A DNA stretch of 56,414 nucleotides from contig CAZDVQ010000026.1 of NCBI GenBank assembly GCA_964508975.1, forward strand, positions 1 to 56,414, read 5' to 3'. The stretch comes from CAZDVQ01 sp964508975. GTDB lineage: Bacteria; Bacteroidota; Bacteroidia; Chitinophagales; Saprospiraceae. Below the pieces are notes generated by a model. That model was given only the letters and a program-made list of their open reading frames with translations. It was not told the origin of the DNA and searched no databases. A program made the translations under genes and the position numbers. Position 1 is the first letter of the stretch. Each line of letters opens with the position of its first letter. This document shows, piece by piece, positions 53,153-56,414 of the stretch.

Positions 53153-54421
53153 CTATTCCTTAATGTTGAATTCTTTGATTTTGCGGTAGAGGGTACGCTC
53201 CGAGATGCCAAGTTCTGCGGCGGCGTCTTTCCGTCGGCCACGGTGTTTTTTGAGCGCCTTGATGATGTAGTCTTTCTCGATATCTTCTAGCGAGAGCGAA
53301 TCTTCTACCTGCATGGTATCGGTAAAAGTATCTTCGTGGTGCTCGTTGTTGTCAAAGTGAACGGTGTGTTTAGGCTCGTTGACCACTTGGGGCTGCTGTT
53401 GCTCGTGGCTATCGTACGCTTCGGCACTAAATTGCGGGAGGACGTATTGAACAGCGCCAGCGGCCTGCGGGTTCGGTACGCGTAGGTTATTTGTGGCGAT
53501 GAGGCCCGAAATCAACGATTTGAGGTCGTTCAGGTCTTTCTTCATGTCGAATAAAACCTTGTACATGATTTCGCGTTCCTGGTAGCTTTGTTGCTGCTCT
53601 TTGTCAACGCTGATGGGCGCTAGGCCACGGGAATTGTTGTAATTGGGCAGGAACTTGGCCATGTCGGTAGCCGTCACGTTCTTGTCGATGGACAGTACAG
53701 AGACTTGCTCGGCCACGTTTTTGAGCTCGCGGATATTACCCGGCCAGTGGTATTGTTCCAGCAGGCGGCGGGCACCATCGTCGAGACGAACAGGTGTAGT
53801 GCGGTATTTCTCGGCAAAGTCGCCGGCAAATTTGCGGAACAGCGTGTAAATATCCTCCACACGGTCTTTCAGGGCTGGAACCCGGATAGGCACGGTGCTG
53901 AGGCGGTAGTATAGGTCTTCGCGGAAACGGCCTTTGGCCATGTTCTCGTGTAGGTCAACATTGGTTGCGGCGATCACGCGTACATCGGTGTGCAGCACTT
54001 GCGAATCGCCCACGCGCATGTACTCGCCTTGCTCCAGCACGCGCAGGAGGCGTGTTTGGGTTTCGAGGGGCATTTCCCCGACTTCATCGAGGAATATCGT
54101 TCCGCTGTTAACGGTTTCAAAGTAACCTTTGCGGTCGCCAGCAGCACCCGTGAAAGAGCCTTTGGCATGCCCAAACAACTCGGAGTTGATGGTACCTTCA
54201 GGAATGGCCCCGCAGTTCACCGCGATAAAAGGATTATGCTTACGGTTGGACAGGTTGTGAATGATTCGGGAGAAAACTTCTTTACCTACACCGCTTTCTC
54301 CGGTAATCAACACAGAAAGGTCTGTCCCAGCTACTTGCGTGGCTGTGATCAGGGCATTATCCAGCGCTGGTGAAGCGCCGATGATACCGAATCTTTGTTT
54401 GATGGTTTGGAGGGAGGACAA
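53153..54421 (-). CDS. sigma-54-dependent transcriptional activator without receiver domain
   Basis: An enhancer-binding AAA+ protein that activates RpoN promoters, with a Fis-type DNA-binding domain at the end. Walker A GESGVGKE is at 41-48, the sigma-54 contact loop is GSFTGA (88-93; usually GAFTGA) and Walker B GTIFLDEVGEM near 107-117. The C-terminal helix-turn-helix is KDAAAELGISERTLYRKIKEF. A Gln/Pro-rich linker (about 325-380) joins the two. There is no receiver or other sensory domain. Start is TTG at 54421, supported by AGGA just before it. It follows miaB after 101 bp of repeat DNA. Genes of this kind beside miaB are common in Bacteroidota. Confidence 0.92.
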   Translation of the reverse strand: MSSLQTIKQRFGIIGASPALDNALITATQVAGTDLSVLITGESGVGKEVFSRIIHNLSNRKHNPFIAVNCGAIPEGTINSELFGHAKGSFTGAAGDRKGYFETVNSGTIFLDEVGEMPLETQTRLLRVLEQGEYMRVGDSQVLHTDVRVIAATNVDLHENMAKGRFREDLYYRLSTVPIRVPALKDRVEDIYTLFRKFAGDFAEKYRTTPVRLDDGARRLLEQYHWPGNIRELKNVAEQVSVLSIDKNVTATDMAKFLPNYNNSRGLAPISVDKEQQQSYQEREIMYKVLFDMKKDLNDLKSLISGLIATNNLRVPNPQAAGAVQYVLPQFSAEAYDSHEQQQPQVVNEPKHTVHFDNNEHHEDTFTDTMQVEDSLSLEDIEKDYIIKALKKHRGRRKDAAAELGISERTLYRKIKEFNIKE

Positions 54422-54426
54422 CTTTC

Positions 54427-54540
54427 CTTAATGGTTAATGGTTAATTATTAATGATTAATGAGCTAGGAGATAGGAGAGAGGAGAGAATCCTTCATATCT
54501 TCTCTCTCCTATCTCATAGCTCCTATCTTACAACTCCTAT
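54427..54540. repeat. GATAGGAG low-complexity inverted repeat
   Basis: AGGAGATAGGAGAGAGGAGA (about 54466) and TCTCTCCTATCTC (about 54502) can form an imperfect hairpin between miaB and the sigma-54 activator. GGTTAATGGTTAATTATTAA repeats precede it. Related GATAGGAG units are at 43350-43380. Confidence 0.6.
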
Positions 54541-55953
54541 GAGCGTTGCACTAGTACACTCGGTCACATGAACCATGCAGTAATCGCCAGGTTTGAGGCC
54601 ATCCACTTTAGGGAAAACCACCATTTTGTTCTGCGAGTTACGGCCGCACAAGTCTTGGTCCGAGCGTTTAGAGTTGCCTTCTACCAACACCTCGAAGGTT
54701 TTGTTGAGGTCAGCTTGGTTGTTGCGCAAAGAGATTTTGAGTTGGAGGGCGATAACTTCTTCCAAACGGCGTTTTTTCACATCCATCGGAATATCGTCCT
54801 CGTATTTGCGGGCGGCGAGGGTGCCGGGGCGTTCAGAGTAGAAAAACATGTACGACATGCAGTACTCCGAGTATTCCATGATACTGAGTGTATCTTGGTG
54901 TTCTTCCTCGGTTTCGGTACAAAAACCACAGATAATATCCGATGAAATAGCGCAATCGGGCACAATGCGGCGGATGGCATCGATACGCTCCATGTACCAA
55001 GCACGGTCGTAAGTACGGTTCATGAGCTCCAATACACGGCTATTGCCTGATTGTACGGGCAAGTGGATATACTTACAAATATTGTGGTGTTTAGCCATGG
55101 CGTGTAGCACGTCGTCGGTCATGTCCTTAGGGTGCGAGGTCGAGAAACGAACGCGCAGTAGCGGGTTAACCAAGGCTACCATTTCAAGGAGTTGTGCAAA
55201 GTTGGTGCGCTCGGCAGTATCGGGGTTGTCCCATTTGTACGAGTCAACGTTTTGGCCCAGGAGCGTTACTTCACGATAGCCATTATCGAACAACTGTTGA
55301 GCTTCAGCCAAGATACTGTGCGGGTCGCGCGAGCGTTCGCGGCCACGGGTAAAAGGCACCACGCAGAAAGAGCACATGTTGTCGCAACCGCGCATGATAG
55401 AGATAAAGGCCGAAATACCGTTGGTCTCGATGCGCACCGGGTTAATCTCGGCGTAGGTTTCCTCGCGAGACAGCAGCACGTTAACGCTTTTCTGGCCAGA
55501 TTCGGCCTCGGCAACGAGGTTAGGTAAAGAGCGGTACGCATCGGGGCCTACCACCATATCAACCAGTTTCTCTTCTTCCAAGAATTGTTTTTTGAGGCGT
55601 TCGGCCATACAGCCCAACACACCAACGAGCGTACCGGGGCGTTTTTTCTTCACCTGTTCAAAAATGCGGAGGCGTTTGCGTACGGTTTCCTCTGCTTTTT
55701 CGCGGATAGAGCAAGTGTTGATCAGGATCAAGTCGCTGTTTTCCATGTCGCGGGTGGCGGTAAAACCCATATCCATGAGGATAGAGGCCACAATCTCGCT
55801 GTCGGAGAAGTTCATCTGGCAGCCGTAGCTCTCAATGTAAAAGTGTTTTCCGGTCGATGCACTGGCCACTTGTTCTTTAAAAAACACGTCGCCCTGCTTA
55901 TCCTCCAGGATTTCTTTCTTGATATCTACTAATGTGGGATTGTTATCGTACAT
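54523..55953 (-). CDS. miaB: tRNA-2-methylthio-N6-dimethylallyladenosine synthase
   Basis: A radical-SAM methylthiotransferase that adds the ms2 group to i6A37 of tRNAs. The N-terminal UPF0004 domain has Cys45 (YGCQMNFSDSE), Cys81 (NTCSIREKAE) and Cys115 (GCMAERLKK) for one 4Fe-4S cluster. The radical-SAM motif is C190-x3-C194-x2-C197 in MRGCDNMCSFC. A TRAM domain closes the protein. The length of 476 residues is usual, with a ~35-residue N-terminal extension. ATG at 55953 and a consensus promoter at 55976-56006. Confidence 0.97.
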   Translation of the reverse strand: MYDNNPTLVDIKKEILEDKQGDVFFKEQVASASTGKHFYIESYGCQMNFSDSEIVASILMDMGFTATRDMENSDLILINTCSIREKAEETVRKRLRIFEQVKKKRPGTLVGVLGCMAERLKKQFLEEEKLVDMVVGPDAYRSLPNLVAEAESGQKSVNVLLSREETYAEINPVRIETNGISAFISIMRGCDNMCSFCVVPFTRGRERSRDPHSILAEAQQLFDNGYREVTLLGQNVDSYKWDNPDTAERTNFAQLLEMVALVNPLLRVRFSTSHPKDMTDDVLHAMAKHHNICKYIHLPVQSGNSRVLELMNRTYDRAWYMERIDAIRRIVPDCAISSDIICGFCTETEEEHQDTLSIMEYSEYCMSYMFFYSERPGTLAARKYEDDIPMDVKKRRLEEVIALQLKISLRNNQADLNKTFEVLVEGNSKRSDQDLCGRNSQNKMVVFPKVDGLKPGDYCMVHVTECTSATLIGVVR

Positions 55954-55975
55954 ATTTCATGTTCTTTTCAAACCG

Positions 55976-56006
55976 CAAAGGTACGAAACATAAATCTAGT
56001 ACCAAA
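55976..56006 (-). promoter_or_regulatory. miaB promoter, Bacteroidota consensus
   Basis: Minus strand TTTG (56003-56006), 19 bp, TACCTTTG (55976-55983). Leader about 20 nt to the ATG at 55953. Confidence 0.8.
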
Positions 56007-56106
56007 CAATAATTGGCAGTTTAATTGCCAAAATGTCATATATTGCTTTGTGCTGGCTTGATAATCAGCTACTTTGCTCCGTTGAATGTTTTATAATTTA
56101 GATTTT

Positions 56107-56209
56107 TGGGGCGTTGCGGCCTACGGCCGCCGCTGTCCTTCGGGGTTCGCTAATCGCTCCGTGCTACGCACCAGCCGCTACGCGGCTGCCCTCCGGCCAG
56201 CTAACGCGA
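56107..56209 (+). repeat. E1 GC-rich hairpin element, copy n
   Basis: TTTTTGGGGCGTTGCGGCC ... CTGCCCTCCGGCCAGCTAACGCG with hairpins GCGGCC-tac-GGCCGC and AGCCGC-tac-GCGGCT. It sits upstream of miaB. The piece 56210-56334 holds no gene. Confidence 0.85.
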
Positions 56210-56334
56210 CGGCGGCTTTACCGGCGGCGGGGGACTAGGCATGCATCTCGTGACGCAGCGTTGTGAACAATTCCAAGACACATTATTGTTTACAAGCTAT
56301 AAATGCCGCACCGCGCAGGATTGATTGGTTCTGG

Positions 56335-56414
56335 CCTACTACCGCAACACTGATATTTTACCACCCCGTCTGCTGCGCTGCACGCTTTGCGTTCCGCTTG
56401 CATCCACCCCTCCT
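56335..56414 (-). repeat. R2 repeat, cut by the window end
   Basis: It runs ACCACCCCGTCTGC, GCACGCTTTGCGTTCCGCTT and CATCCACCCCTCCT. The tail motif GATTGATTGGTTCTGG lies at 56319-56334. Together with E1n it forms the left half of the composite whose right half opens the window. Confidence 0.85.

Noticed and set aside
203..56209. E1 copies as Rho-independent terminators
   Set aside because: The T-run precedes the hairpins in the forward direction and appears as an A-run in the reverse direction, so neither strand gives stem followed by U-tract.

Overview
The window looks like chromosomal DNA of a member of the Bacteroidota (Bacteroidetes). The evidence is a short RpoD of the Bacteroidetes type, promoters of the TTTG-N19-TAnnTTTG form, a very large secreted adhesin-like protein ending in a type IX secretion (T9SS/Por) sorting domain, Bacteroidetes-type sigma-54 activator, topA, miaB and lon genes, and frequent TTG/GTG starts with weak ribosome binding sites. 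Both window ends lie inside copies of the same interspersed repeat families, so the window may be a whole contig broken at repeats. I see no rRNA, tRNA or CRISPR array.

Layout. 1-9068: a 2715-residue secreted multi-module protein and a small secreted partner, with repeats at the left edge. 9789-12054: a TPR protein and inorganic pyrophosphatase, convergent and overlapping. 12496-17028: a DUF1569 protein, Lon protease, a bactofilin and a UPF0173 metallo-hydrolase. 17102-20499: an FtsX/MacB-type permease, a GxxExxY cassette framed by 20-bp inverted repeats, and an MpaB/rubber-oxygenase-like protein. 20643-26882: rpoD facing a probable topA-purA-pabB operon. 27018-28032: a 1-kb nested palindrome built of three repeat families, with no gene. 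28055-34792: a secreted protein of unknown function, the T9SS-exported repeat protein (15 near-identical 147-bp units) and a small orphan. 34970-39696: mscS-DUF2520, panD-flippase, and an aldehyde dehydrogenase with a MITE-like element just upstream. 40074-43150: guaA and a lipoprotein of the periplasmic-binding type. 43533-46814: an AT-rich accessory island (serine hydrolase, Zn-ribbon, SUKH, DUF4262 and gene remnants) framed by inverted copies of repeat E1. 47293-55953: tex, a two-gene SMC-like ATPase/TOPRIM-like pair (possible defence), der, a sigma-54 activator and miaB.

How the genes fit together. Most of the window is housekeeping: nucleotide synthesis (purA, guaA), cofactors (pabB for folate, panD for pantothenate/CoA), information processing (topA, rpoD, miaB, der, tex), proteolysis (lon) and envelope (MscS, flippase, bactofilin, permease). 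Between these genes sit at least four families of interspersed or low-complexity repeats. The main one (called E1 here, 14 copies, about 100-150 bp) is GC-rich and made of hairpins whose stem sequences differ from copy to copy while pairing is kept. Six of the 14 copies place the same end 10-23 bp after a stop codon. The E1 family, its nested palindromes with families R2 and R3, the GxxExxY cassette and the ATPase/TOPRIM pair are the best candidates for something little described.
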